Shown here: positions 23,701 to 32,768 of the stretch, in pieces
Layout: every line of letters begins with the position of its first letter
How positions within the stretch are numbered: position 1 is the stretch's first letter
NCBI GenBank assembly: GCA_018385425.1
Contig: JAHBAA010000041.1
Coordinates: 1 to 42,752, forward strand
Source of the DNA: Acetatifactor sp.
GTDB taxonomy: Bacteria > Bacillota > Clostridia > Lachnospirales > Lachnospiraceae
Length of the DNA: 42,752 bases
Direction: 5' to 3'
The notes under the pieces: generated by a model
What the model saw: the letters and a program-made list of their open reading frames with translations, nothing else
Database searches by the model: none
What the model was told of the DNA's origin: nothing
Translations under genes and position numbers: made by a program

Positions 23701-24447
23701 ATGAAGAATCACTATGCGACGCGCGTTCAATTAAAAGACAGGGCAAAGGATCTGCTGAATGGATCCTACGGGGTATACATTCTCGGAATGTTTCTCTTTG
23801 GACTGCTGCTGATCGCTTTATCTCTGTTCACCTATCTGCCTATCACGATTCTCTCTTTGGAACCGGAGGTGCCTGCCTGGCTGACCATTGCCGGTACGAC
23901 CGCAGATCTGATCCTATCGGTTTTCACCGGTTTTCTGCAGTTCGGCCTTGCTTCCTTAAGCCTGAAGATCGTGGCAAGGCAATTTCGTTCCTTCTCTGAC
24001 GTGTTTGACGGTTTCGCGGGAGCAAACTTCCGCAGCGTGCTTTGGATCTCTCTGGTGCGGGCTGCGGCAGGTCTGATCTGCTTCCTGCCTGCCAATTACT
24101 GTATGAATCACCTGGTACAGCCGGAAGACCTGAAAACTGTGCTCGTCTATCTGATTTTGCTGCTTGCAGGATACCTGGTCTATATTCCCATCATCCTGCC
24201 GTTGGATGTGGCTTACTTTTTGATGTTGGACTTCCCGGATCTGTCCGGCTGGGATCTGTTGGCAAAAAGCTATTCCATCATGAAGGGACACACGAAGAGG
24301 CTGTTCCTTCTGGAGTGCAGCTTTATCCCCCTGCAAATACTGTGTACCGCCAGTCTGGGCATCGGTTTTCTCTGGATCACCCCCTACATGCATATGACCA
24401 TTGCTCTCTTTTATCTGGACCTGATGTCCCCCTCCTCAGGAAACTGA
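23701..24447 (+). CDS. DUF975-family membrane protein
   Basis: A 248-residue membrane protein with about five to six helices. The N-terminal LKDRAKDLLNGSYGVYILGMFL and the later pattern DLLAKSYSIMKGHTKRLFLLECSFIPLQIL (given here in parts: SYSIMKGHTKRLFLL) are typical of DUF975 proteins of Firmicutes, whose job is unknown. The ATG at 23701 has AAGGA eight bases upstream and is preferred to one at 23692. A strong terminator follows. Confidence 0.78.
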   Translation: MKNHYATRVQLKDRAKDLLNGSYGVYILGMFLFGLLLIALSLFTYLPITILSLEPEVPAWLTIAGTTADLILSVFTGFLQFGLASLSLKIVARQFRSFSDVFDGFAGANFRSVLWISLVRAAAGLICFLPANYCMNHLVQPEDLKTVLVYLILLLAGYLVYIPIILPLDVAYFLMLDFPDLSGWDLLAKSYSIMKGHTKRLFLLECSFIPLQILCTASLGIGFLWITPYMHMTIALFYLDLMSPSSGN

Positions 24448-24463
24448 TCATGGGGAAAAAAAC

Positions 24464-24509
24464 AAAGCCCTTTCGGGAAATGTCTGACACACTTTCCGAA
24501 AGGGCTTTT
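24464..24509. terminator. Bidirectional terminator between DUF975 gene and prfB
   Basis: AAAGCCCTTTCGG(G)AAA pairs with TTTCCGAAAGGGCTTT across a 12-base loop, one bulged G. T runs follow on both strands (TTTTCTATT to the right, GTTTTTTT to the left), so it serves both converging genes. Confidence 0.9.
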
Positions 24510-24512
24510 CTA

Positions 24513-25641
24513 TTATGCATTTTCAGCTGCAGTATCCTTTGTACTGATCCATTTCAGGTATCCGTTGATGAAGGGATCCAGGGCACCGTCTAACACCGCG
24601 TCCGCATTGCCGGTCTCCACATCCGTGCGCAGATCCTTGACCAGCTTATAGGGCTGCAGGACATAGGATCTGATCTGGTTGCCCCAGGCAATATCCTTTA
24701 CCTCGCCGCGAATATCCGAAAGCTTCTCTACATTAGCCTCCTGCTTCAACAGATACAGCTTTGCCTTCAGCATCTGCATGGCCTTGTCCTTATTCTGGAA
24801 CTGGCTGCGCTCGTTCTGGCACTGTACTACCGTTCCTGTGGGGATATGAGTAATACGAATGGCGGAGGAAGTCTTGTTGATATGCTGTCCGCCTGCACCG
24901 GAGCTTCGGTAGGTATCGATACGAAGATCCTTCTCATCGATCTCCACATCCAGATCCTCCTCGATATCCGGCATCACATCCAGTGAAACAAAGGAGGTCT
25001 GCCGCTTACCCTGGGCATTGAAGGGAGAAATACGAACCAGTCTGTGCACTCCCTTCTCCGACTTCAGGTATCCGTAGGCATTCTCGCCGTTCACCTGGAA
25101 GGTGACCGACTTGATTCCTGCCTCATCGCCGTCCAGCTAGTCCAATACCTCAATGGAAAAGCCCTTGCGCTCCGCCCATCTGGTATACATGCGATACAGC
25201 ATGCTGCACCAGTCGCAGCTCTCCGTACCGCCTGCACCGGCGTTCAGCTTCAGAATGGCATTGTCCTTGTCATATTCCCCGGAGAGAAGTGTGCTGATGC
25301 GAAGCTCCTCAAAGACCCGAATGAACTCATCCAGTTCCTGTCTGATCTCGCCAACCATCTCCTCGTCATTCTCCTCATAGCCCATCTCGATCAGGGTGAG
25401 AATATCCTCAAGCTGCATCTGAAGACCGTTGCATTCTGCCACGGTATCCTTTAGGTTCTTCAATTCTTTCATCTTCAGATTGGAACGTTCCGGGTTATCC
25501 CAAAAGCCCGGAGCCTCCATTTCCATCTCCAGCTCTTCGATTCGCTTTGCCTTGTTAGCAAGGTCAAAGTGAATCCCTCACTTCCGCTAAAGGTGTTTCA
25601 TAAGCTAAAATCTCTGATTTCATCTGATCCAATTCAACCAC
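24513..25641 (-). CDS. prfB: Peptide chain release factor 2, frameshifted and with an in-frame amber codon
   Basis: RF2 ends translation at UGA and UAA. The gene starts at GTG 25641 (GAAGGTG upstream), runs 25 codons to CTT TGA, and needs the usual +1 shift to continue as [15 protein letters not shown]. The stop-codon anticodon motif SPF (VRISPF) and the catalytic GGQ ([11 protein letters not shown]) are intact. Unexpectedly, codon 168 is TAG (25137-25139) inside EVLD-TAG-LDGDEAG, where B. subtilis has Tyr. The frame on both sides is otherwise continuous, for 375 codons in all. It is a true nonsense mutation, a suppressed codon or a base-call error. It follows secA by 42 bases, as in many Firmicutes. 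Confidence 0.9.
25563..25575 (-). promoter_or_regulatory. Programmed +1 frameshift site of prfB
   Basis: Minus strand AGG GAT TCA CTT TGA C. The slippery CTT, the in-frame TGA and the following C match the classic RF2 autoregulation site. The internal Shine-Dalgarno (GAGGG at the classic distance) is shorter than the AGGGGG of E. coli. Confidence 0.88.
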
Positions 25642-25683
25642 TTTGCGTCACCTTCTTTCTATAAATTCTTATTTGTGCTGACT

Positions 25684-28251
25684 CTATGCTTTTCTGCCGC
25701 AGCACAGCTTATACTTCTTTCCGCTGCCGCAGGGACAGGGAGAGTTGGGGTAGATCTTCTCCGCCTCTCTCTTCTGAGGCGTTCTCACAGAGGTATCATC
25801 CTTGTTGGTGCCGGTCACCTTGGCAACCTGCTCACGTTCAACGCGCTGCTCAACTTTCATACGCATCAGAAGTCTTACAGTCTCTTCCTTGATATTCTGG
25901 GTCATCTCCTCAAACATGGAATAACCGCTGATCTTGTACTCAACCAGAGGATCCTTCTGTCCATAAGACTGGAGTCCGATACCCTGACGGAGATGATCCA
26001 TATCGTCGATATGATCCATCCACTTTCTGTCGATGACCTTCAGCAGAATGACACGCTCGATCTCACGGATATTCTCGGGATCGGGGAACTCAGCCTCCTT
26101 GCTCTCATAGAGCTTTACTGCCTCTTCCTTCAACTGCTGCTTTAAACTGTTCTTCTTCGGCTTCTTCACCCGCTCGGGAGTGATGGGTTCCAACGGAATC
26201 GTTGGCAGTAGCAGAGAGTTCAGCTCGGAATAGTTCCAATCCTCCGCGATGGAGTCATCATTGATGCAGATATCCACACAGTTCTCCGTGATATCCTCGA
26301 TCATCTTGTAGATAGAATCCCGCATGCTCTCTCCGTTCAATACTCTGCGCCGCTCGTCATAGATGATCTCACGCTGCTCGCTCATGACCCGGTCATACTC
26401 CAGCAGATTCTTTCTGATGCCGAAGTTATTGTTCTCTATCTTCTTCTGGGCGGATTCGATGGCATTGGTCAGGGAACTGTGCTCGATCTCCTGTCCCTCC
26501 GGTACACCCAGCGCATTGAAGACACTGATCAGTCTCTCAGAGCCGAACAGTCTCATCAGATCATCCTGCAGAGAGATATAGAATCTGGATTCACCGGGGT
26601 CGCCCTGACGTCCGGAACGTCCTCGCAGCTGATTGTCGATTCGTCTGGATTCGTGACGCTCCGTACCGATGATCTTCAAACCGCCGGCAGCCTTCGCCTC
26701 CTCGTCCAGTTTGATATCCGTACCACGGCCCGCCATATTGGTAGCAATGGTTACCGCACCATGGATTCCCGCATCCGCCACGATCTCTGCTTCCTTCTCA
26801 TGGAACTTTGCATTCAGCACATTGTGGCGAATACCGCGTCTGGTCAGCATCTTGCTCAGCTCCTCACTGGCTTCAATGGTGATGGTACCCACTAAGACGG
26901 GCTGACCCTTTGCATGCGCTTCCTCCACGGCATCCACAATTGCATGGAGCTTCTCCGCCTTTGTCTTGTATACTGCATCGTGCAGATCCACACGGGCAAT
27001 GGGCTTATTGGTAGGAACCTCTACCACGTCCATACCGTAGATCTCACGGAACTCATTTTCCTCTGTCAGTGCGGTACCGGTCATACCACACTTCTTCGCA
27101 AACAGGTTGAAGAAGTTCTGGAAGGTGATGGTCGCCAACGTCTTGCTCTCACTCTTTACCTTTACCTTCTCCTTTGCCTCGATCGCCTGATGCAGACCGT
27201 CGGAATAACGTCTGCCCGGCATAATACGCCCTGTAAACTCATCTACGATCAATACCTCATTGTCCCTCACCACATAGTCCTGGTCGCGGAACATCAGGTT
27301 GTGGGCACGCAGCGCCAGAATAATCGTATGCTGGATCTCCAGATTCTCAGGATCCGCGAAGTTATCCAGATGGAAGAATTCCTCCACCTTGCGGACACCC
27401 TCGTCCGTCAGGTTGATCACCTTATCCTTTTCGTTGACGATAAAGTCACCTGTCTCCTCCTGCACGACACCCATGATCGCATCCAGCTTGGACAACTGCT
27501 GTACATCCGCGCCACGCTTCATACGACGTGCTAACAGGTCGCACATCTGATACAGTGCGGTGGACTTACCACTCTGACCGGAGATGATCAGCGGGGTTCT
27601 CGCCTCATCGATGAGCACAGAGTCTACCTCATCGATAATACAGAAATTCAAATCGCGAAGGACCAGCTGCTCCTTATAGATGACCATGTTGTCTCTCAGG
27701 TAATCAAAGCCCAACTCATTGTTGGTCACATAGGTAATGTCACAATTGTATGCCTTCTGGCGTTCCTGGCCGTTCATGTGGTTCAATACCACTCCCACGG
27801 TCAGACCGAGAAATTCATGCACCTGTCCCATCCACTCCGCATCACGCTTTGCCAGATAGTCATTGACGGTGACGACATGGACGCCCTTGCCGGAAAGTGC
27901 ATTCAAATATGCCGGAAGCAGACAGGTCTGTGTCTTACCTTCGCCGGTCTTCATCTCAGCGATTCGTCCCTGATGGAGGATAATGCCGCCGATCAGCTGC
28001 ACCCGATAGTGCTCGGTATTCAGCACACGTCTTGCCGCTTCCCGCACGGTGGCAAAGGCCTCCGGCAAAAGGTCGTCCAGCGTCTCGCCCTCTGCATATC
28101 TTCTCTTGTACTCAAACGTCTTCTCGCGAAGCTGTTCATCGGTAAGTGCCATCATTTCCGGCCGCAGACTTTCAATTTTGTCGATGAGAGGCATGATTCT
28201 CTTGATCTCTCTCTCGCTGCGGGTACCAAAAACCTTATCAAATAATTTCAC
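25684..28251 (-). CDS. secA: Preprotein translocase ATPase SecA
   Basis: An 855-residue SecA that drives proteins through SecYEG. Visible: the N-terminal [18 protein letters not shown], Walker [10 protein letters not shown] (about 98-106), the [19 protein letters not shown] block, helicase motifs [11 protein letters not shown] and [16 protein letters not shown], and the C-terminal zinc motif [14 protein letters not shown] that binds SecB or ribosomes. The start is GTG with AGGTAGG five bases away. prfB follows immediately. Confidence 0.97.
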   Translation of the reverse strand: MKLFDKVFGTRSEREIKRIMPLIDKIESLRPEMMALTDEQLREKTFEYKRRYAEGETLDDLLPEAFATVREAARRVLNTEHYRVQLIGGIILHQGRIAEMKTGEGKTQTCLLPAYLNALSGKGVHVVTVNDYLAKRDAEWMGQVHEFLGLTVGVVLNHMNGQERQKAYNCDITYVTNNELGFDYLRDNMVIYKEQLVLRDLNFCIIDEVDSVLIDEARTPLIISGQSGKSTALYQMCDLLARRMKRGADVQQLSKLDAIMGVVQEETGDFIVNEKDKVINLTDEGVRKVEEFFHLDNFADPENLEIQHTIILALRAHNLMFRDQDYVVRDNEVLIVDEFTGRIMPGRRYSDGLHQAIEAKEKVKVKSESKTLATITFQNFFNLFAKKCGMTGTALTEENEFREIYGMDVVEVPTNKPIARVDLHDAVYKTKAEKLHAIVDAVEEAHAKGQPVLVGTITIEASEELSKMLTRRGIRHNVLNAKFHEKEAEIVADAGIHGAVTIATNMAGRGTDIKLDEEAKAAGGLKIIGTERHESRRIDNQLRGRSGRQGDPGESRFYISLQDDLMRLFGSERLISVFNALGVPEGQEIEHSSLTNAIESAQKKIENNNFGIRKNLLEYDRVMSEQREIIYDERRRVLNGESMRDSIYKMIEDITENCVDICINDDSIAEDWNYSELNSLLLPTIPLEPITPERVKKPKKNSLKQQLKEEAVKLYESKEAEFPDPENIREIERVILLKVIDRKWMDHIDDMDHLRQGIGLQSYGQKDPLVEYKISGYSMFEEMTQNIKEETVRLLMRMKVEQRVEREQVAKVTGTNKDDTSVRTPQKREAEKIYPNSPCPCGSGKKYKLCCGRKA

Positions 28252-28351
28252 AAAAACCTACCTAAGCCTTTCTTTTTCCGTTCCCACTTTGTGTCCGGAG
28301 ACATTCCGCTTACAACAAATAAGAACGCTATATTAGAAGAAACCAATCCTA

Positions 28352-28380
28352 ATTGTAACAGATTCTTTCGGTATATTCAA
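28352..28380 (-). promoter_or_regulatory. Promoter of secA-prfB
   Basis: Minus strand TTGAAT (28375-28380), 17 bases, TACAAT (28352-28357), about 100 bases before secA. Confidence 0.75.
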
Positions 28381-28435
28381 CCCAAAGGTTTGTGAACAAA
28401 TCTTTAACTTTCTATAAACTGTTCCGCAGAAAAGA

Positions 28436-28472
28436 CACAGGCTTACACGGTGCATTCACCGCAAAACCTGTG
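28436..28472 (-). terminator. Two-part hairpin terminator after the HerA-like gene
   Basis: CACAGG pairs with CCTGTG, enclosing a second stem CGGTG-aatg-CACCG; TCTTTTCT follows on the minus strand. Confidence 0.65.
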
Positions 28473-28491
28473 CCCGATCTGCTTTATGAAC

Positions 28492-30054
28492 TTATTTGAA
28501 CAACGTTTTCATCAGTCCACGCTTTAAAATGCTGGCTCCGGTACTGATCAGGGTTCTCTCGATCTGGGCCTGTCTTCTCTCCGCAGCCTTATCCTTTTTC
28601 TTTTGCGCAGCCTCTTCCTCCTTGGCTTTCCTGCGCTTGGCGGCTTCCTCTTCCTTCTCCTTTTGCTTCTGGGCCAGGAAGGCTTCCTTCTCCTTCATCT
28701 TCTCGAATTCCGCACGTTCCTTCTCCAACGCCGCGCGTTCAGCCTCCAGTTTTGCCTTCTGTTCTTCCTCCGCCGCCAGATCGGTCAGCACCTCATAGGC
28801 GGACCATCTGTCAATTGCTTCGTCGTATTTCGCCATACCGTCAGACGCGGTCACCGCAGCGCGGATCGAATCATTTGCAGGTCCCATCAGACTCTGAGGG
28901 CAGATGATTGCTGTCTGCTGCACCATGCCGGGCACACCTTTCTCATCCAGGAAGGAGGTCAATGCATGTCCAACACCCAGCTCCATGATCACTTTCTCCG
29001 TCTGGAACGCAGGGTTTGCACGGAAGGACTGGGCAGCCACACGTACAGCCTTCTGTTCTGCGGGAGTGTAGGCTCTCAGTGCATGCTGCACACGGTTGGA
29101 CAATTGCGCAAGAACACTATCCGGAATATCGCTGGGGCTCTGGGTTACAAAGTAAATACCTACTCCCTTCGATCGAATCAGTTTAACCACCTGCTCGATC
29201 TTCTGCACCAGCACCTTCGGTGCATCCGCAAAGAGCATATGCGCCTCATCGAAGAAAAATACCAGCTTAGGCTTCTCCAGATCTCCGGCCTCCGGCAGCC
29301 GCTCAAACAATTCTGCCATCATCCACAGCAGAAAGCTTGCGTACAAAGTAGGATTCTGCACCAGCTTCACGCTGTGCAGGATATTGATCATGCCTTTGCC
29401 ATTGCAGTCGGTCCGAATCCAGTCGAAGATATCCAGGGCGGGCTCTCCGAAAAACAGATCCCCTCCCTGATTCTCCAGGGGAAGCAATGCTCTGATGATT
29501 GCACCGACAGACTGAGTCGATACCGAACCATAGGACGTCACAAAATCGTTCTTATGCTCCGCCACATAGTTGATCACAGCCCGAAGATCCTTCAGATCGT
29601 AAAGCATCAGCCCCTTGTCATCGGCGATCCGAAAGACGATATTCAGCACACCTTCCTGGGCAGGGGTCAGATCCAGGATTCTGGATAAAAGCTCCGGTCC
29701 CATATCGGAGATCGTAGCGCGCACAGGATGCCCTGCCTCCTGATAGATATCCCAGAAACAGGTTGGATAAGCCTTATAAGTAAACTGATTCCGAATTCCA
29801 AATTTATCGATTCTCTTCTCCATACTCTCGGACTGTACGCCGGGAGCAGCAAGTCCGGATACATCGCCCTTCACATCGCAGAGAAACACCGGTACTCCCG
29901 CATCGGAAAAGGACTCTGCCAACACCTTCATGGTAATAGTCTTGCCGGTTCCGCTGGCCCCTGCGATGAGACCGTGACGATTACACATATTCAGCGCAAT
30001 ATTCACTTCCTGTCCGTCTGCAAGACCGATATAGATCTTTCCGTCTCTATACAT
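28492..30054 (-). CDS. HerA-like (DUF853) P-loop ATPase
   Basis: A 520-residue cytoplasmic ATPase of the DUF853/HerA-type helicase group. Walker A is [10 protein letters not shown] (about residues 32-41), Walker B is [12 protein letters not shown] (about 260-271), and a glutamine-serine sensor ([18 protein letters not shown]) follows. The last 110 residues are a Lys/Glu/Ala-rich charged coiled coil. HerA relatives move along DNA in repair or defence, but the bacterial DUF853 branch has no settled role. The ATG at 30054 has AGGGGG upstream. It follows the barnase-domain lipoprotein by 69 bases on the same strand. Confidence 0.82.
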   Translation of the reverse strand: MYRDGKIYIGLADGQEVNIALNMCNRHGLIAGASGTGKTITMKVLAESFSDAGVPVFLCDVKGDVSGLAAPGVQSESMEKRIDKFGIRNQFTYKAYPTCFWDIYQEAGHPVRATISDMGPELLSRILDLTPAQEGVLNIVFRIADDKGLMLYDLKDLRAVINYVAEHKNDFVTSYGSVSTQSVGAIIRALLPLENQGGDLFFGEPALDIFDWIRTDCNGKGMINILHSVKLVQNPTLYASFLLWMMAELFERLPEAGDLEKPKLVFFFDEAHMLFADAPKVLVQKIEQVVKLIRSKGVGIYFVTQSPSDIPDSVLAQLSNRVQHALRAYTPAEQKAVRVAAQSFRANPAFQTEKVIMELGVGHALTSFLDEKGVPGMVQQTAIICPQSLMGPANDSIRAAVTASDGMAKYDEAIDRWSAYEVLTDLAAEEEQKAKLEAERAALEKERAEFEKMKEKEAFLAQKQKEKEEEAAKRRKAKEEEAAQKKKDKAAERRQAQIERTLISTGASILKRGLMKTLFK

Positions 30055-30123
30055 TTCAATACCCCCTGTCAACTCTCAAAACTACTCTCTATTCTATCAT
30101 ATTTCCCTATGAAACCGCAAGCA

Positions 30124-30831
30124 CTACTCTTCCCCATACAGCAGTGTGAAGGACTCATAATGATCCTCGGTATAATAGATCAGACCGTCGTTGGAATAGA
30201 CGATGCGTTTCGTTCCACGCTTCTTAGCCCCAAGGGTATCAATATCGCACTCATAATAAGTGCGTCCCTTCTTGACCGGCAACAGCTTCTCATAATTACC
30301 GAAGCGATCTCCGCCGATACACATCCCCGGTGCATATTCCTCCAGAGAACCGCCGGTCCACCCCAGTTTTTCCGCCTCCTTCTTCGTGATGAAGTTTTCC
30401 GGTAGATCATTGTAGGTGTGCAGATACTCTGCCACATCCTCTTTGCTGGTATAGGTTCCGTACTCGTCCAGATGGGCGCCCGGACCGGCAGGATCGTTTA
30501 AGTCACCGGTGGAAGGCTTGCTCTCATCCGAAGCATCCGCGGATCGATCCGTTTCCTCTGTCTCAGAGAAAAACTCCTCGGGCAGATCCTCGAAGCTTTC
30601 CTCTAAAGTCTCATCCGAATCCTCCAGCCAAAAGTCCGATTCTGCCGAAGACTCCGAAGAATCGGGGTTCACAATGCTCTCGGACTCCGGATCCGATTTT
30701 GCGGAGCTGTTCTCAGACAGCACAATGGTGATGAACTGGTCCACCTCTTCTTCCGTACAGCCTGTCAGAAGAAACACAGAGAGCATACCGAGCAATATTG
30801 TCAACCTTATCTTATCAAACCATTTTTTCAT
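30124..30831 (-). CDS. Lipoprotein with a C-terminal barnase-type ribonuclease domain
   Basis: A 235-residue precursor. A type II signal peptide ends in the lipobox LLTGC (Cys25), so the protein is lipid-anchored outside the membrane. A Ser/Glu/Asp-rich linker (about 40-125) carries a microbial RNase domain (about 130-233) closely like Bacillus barnase: YLHTYNDLPENFITKKEAEKLGW, IGGDRFGN, ECDI, RIVYSNDGLIYYTEDHYESFT. Catalytic residues are Lys150, Glu194, Arg205, Arg209 and His224. Barnase Arg59 is Tyr180 here. No barstar-like gene is in the window, which fits an enzyme active only outside the cell. Likely roles are RNA scavenging or competition. Confidence 0.87.
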   Translation of the reverse strand: MKKWFDKIRLTILLGMLSVFLLTGCTEEEVDQFITIVLSENSSAKSDPESESIVNPDSSESSAESDFWLEDSDETLEESFEDLPEEFFSETEETDRSADASDESKPSTGDLNDPAGPGAHLDEYGTYTSKEDVAEYLHTYNDLPENFITKKEAEKLGWTGGSLEEYAPGMCIGGDRFGNYEKLLPVKKGRTYYECDIDTLGAKKRGTKRIVYSNDGLIYYTEDHYESFTLLYGEE

Positions 30832-30867
30832 AGAATGTTACCTTTCCTTGTCAAGCATACGAAAAGC

Positions 30868-30896
30868 ATTGTACTTGGTAAACCCGATTCAGTCAA
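30868..30896 (-). promoter_or_regulatory. Promoter of the barnase-domain lipoprotein
   Basis: Minus strand TTGACT (30891-30896), 17 bases, TACAAT (30868-30873). Confidence 0.8.
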
Positions 30897-30955
30897 CCGA
30901 ATTTGAAAATGAAGCAAAGAATAGATGATTTTCCCTCATTCACAAAAGAAATGAG

Positions 30956-30984
30956 TTGCGCAATGACTATGCAAAACGTATAAT
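30956..30984 (+). promoter_or_regulatory. Promoter of the LacI-type gene with an overlapping palindrome
   Basis: TTGCGC (30956-30961), 17 bases, TATAAT (30979-30984). The -35 lies in the perfect palindrome TTGCGCAA (30956-30963), a possible self-operator. Confidence 0.7.
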
Positions 30985-31037
30985 ACGGTTATCTGTCCCT
31001 TTATATGCAACGAACTTTTTCCCGTGAGAGAGGCAAT

Positions 31038-32045
31038 ATGACAATCTATGACATTTCAAAAAAAGCCGGTGTTTCCACCGCAACCGTATCCCGCGTCCTA
31101 AATGGCAGCATTCATGTCAGCGAGGCAACCCGTCAGAAGGTAATGGCAGTCATCGATAAATATGGATATACTCCGAATGCATTTGCAAGAGGTCTGGGGC
31201 TGAATTCCATGAAGACCATCGGGATCATGTGCGCTGACAGTTCCGATATCTATCTTGCCAAGGCGATCTACTATCTGGAGCAGAAGCTTCGTGCCAACTG
31301 TTACGACAGCATACTTTGCTGCACAGGATACGAACTGTCCGGCAAAAAATCCGCCATGAATCTGCTGATCACCAAAAAAGTAGATGGAATCATTCTTGCA
31401 GGCTCTCATTTCCTCTATCAGGACGACCGTGACAATCAATACATTGTAGATGCGGCAAAGCAGGTTCCCGTCATGCTGATGAATGCATTAATGGATGCTC
31501 CTAATGTCTACAGCATTACTTCCGACGACTATTCCTCTACCTACGAGGCAACAAAATACCTCCTGGCTTCAGGCATTTCCGATATCCTGTATTTCTACAA
31601 TGCAGTATCCTACAGCGGACAGCGGAAACTGGCAGGCTTCCGTGAAGCTATGGAGGAGAGCGGCTTTCCTCTGGACAGCAGACTGATTCAATACTACAGC
31701 GGTTCTCCGGAAGATATGGATGCAATGGTAGAGCATCTGACACGTCTTCACATGAAGGGAATCACCTTTCACGGAATTCTTGCTTCGGATGATCTGCTGG
31801 CGTTGGCTGCTGTAAAATATGCGAAACAGACGGGCTACTCCGTTCCGGAAGACTTTTCTGTCATCGGATACAACAATTCCATACTGGTCAAGTGCTGTGA
31901 TCCGGAACTGACCAGCATCGACAACAAATCGGAGAAGATCTGTCAGCATCTGATCAATACACTGATGGGGGTACTCTGTGGAACAGAAATGCCCGGCAAG
32001 ACGATCCTTGCCGGGGAATTGATTCGAAGAGGAACGACCAGATAA
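31038..32045 (+). CDS. LacI-family transcriptional regulator
   Basis: A 335-residue repressor: an N-terminal helix-turn-helix and hinge (IYDISKKAGVSTATVSRVLNG, about 2-22, then YGYTPNAFARGL) and a periplasmic-binding-protein-like sensor domain (60-330) with the usual DGIILAG, DDLLALAAVKYA and DFSVIGYNN segments. The ligand is probably a sugar. The ATG at 31038 has GAGAGG upstream. It stands alone on the plus strand, so its targets cannot be named; the local promoter palindrome suggests autoregulation. Confidence 0.9.
   Translation: MTIYDISKKAGVSTATVSRVLNGSIHVSEATRQKVMAVIDKYGYTPNAFARGLGLNSMKTIGIMCADSSDIYLAKAIYYLEQKLRANCYDSILCCTGYELSGKKSAMNLLITKKVDGIILAGSHFLYQDDRDNQYIVDAAKQVPVMLMNALMDAPNVYSITSDDYSSTYEATKYLLASGISDILYFYNAVSYSGQRKLAGFREAMEESGFPLDSRLIQYYSGSPEDMDAMVEHLTRLHMKGITFHGILASDDLLALAAVKYAKQTGYSVPEDFSVIGYNNSILVKCCDPELTSIDNKSEKICQHLINTLMGVLCGTEMPGKTILAGELIRRGTTR
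31992..32015 (-). terminator. Terminator-like hairpin inside the 3' end of the LacI-type gene
   Basis: A perfect 9-bp stem, CCCGGCAAG against CTTGCCGGG with a 6-base loop, lies 42 bases past the ktrA stop on the minus strand and within lacI codons. The minus side is followed by CATTTCTGTT, a weak T tract. Confidence 0.4.
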
Positions 32046-32056
32046 GGGACGACCGC

Positions 32057-32701
32057 TTACTGTGTGATCGCCTTGATGTGTTCGGCAGTTCCCATCACCA
32101 TCAGGCTCTCGTCGTTTTCAAAGATATGACTGGGCAGGGGAAGAGGATAAATCTTCTCCTCCTTTTTTGTTGCAAGAATGCTGACATGATATTTCGTGCG
32201 GATGGACAATTCGACCATGCTTTTGCCCCGCCAGTCCTTCGGAACTGCGATCTCATAGATACCAATCTCAGGCGTCAGCTCCACATAATCAAAAATATTA
32301 TCCGCCCCGAATTTTATCGCCAGGCGCTCTGCCACTTCCCGCTCCGCGTAAACCACATAGTCTGCGCCGTTGCGAAGGAGAAGCTTTCTGTGAACATCCT
32401 TTGTTGCTCTGGCGACAATGTAAGGACATCCCAGATCCTTTAACAGAACCGTAATCTCCAAAACGGTCTGAAAGTTCTCGGCCACCGCAACCACAGCCAG
32501 ATCGAAATTATGCACGCCAAGACTCTGCATAAATCTTTCATCGGTTGCGTCACCGATCTGAATCTGTTGGATCAGGCCCACCGCATTGTCTGCTCTTTCC
32601 TCATTATTATCAATCGCCAGCACCTCATGACCATTCTCAATAAACTTTTGGCCCATATGACGTCCGAATCGTCCCAGACCGATAATCAAAATGGATTTCA
32701 T
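32057..32701 (-). CDS. ktrA: Potassium uptake regulatory subunit KtrA/TrkA
   Basis: A 214-residue cytoplasmic RCK protein. The N-terminal Rossmann domain has IIGLGRFGRHMG (nucleotide-binding glycines) and the acidic AIDNNEERA end of strand two; the RCK-C domain occupies about 130-214. It gates the KtrB channel-like transporter by ATP/ADP or NAD(H) binding. The ATG at 32701 has GGGAG six bases upstream. It follows ktrB by 67 bases. Confidence 0.92.
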   Translation of the reverse strand: MKSILIIGLGRFGRHMGQKFIENGHEVLAIDNNEERADNAVGLIQQIQIGDATDERFMQSLGVHNFDLAVVAVAENFQTVLEITVLLKDLGCPYIVARATKDVHRKLLLRNGADYVVYAEREVAERLAIKFGADNIFDYVELTPEIGIYEIAVPKDWRGKSMVELSIRTKYHVSILATKKEEKIYPLPLPSHIFENDESLMVMGTAEHIKAITQ

Positions 32702-32768
32702 TTCTACTCCCATCTGCCCTCTTCCGGGCTTCACTTCATTATCTACCTGCACCAGCACGCAATCGCTT

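Noticed and set aside
28603-29688. 361-codon rightward frame opposite the HerA-like gene
   Set aside because: Antisense shadow; no domain seen.
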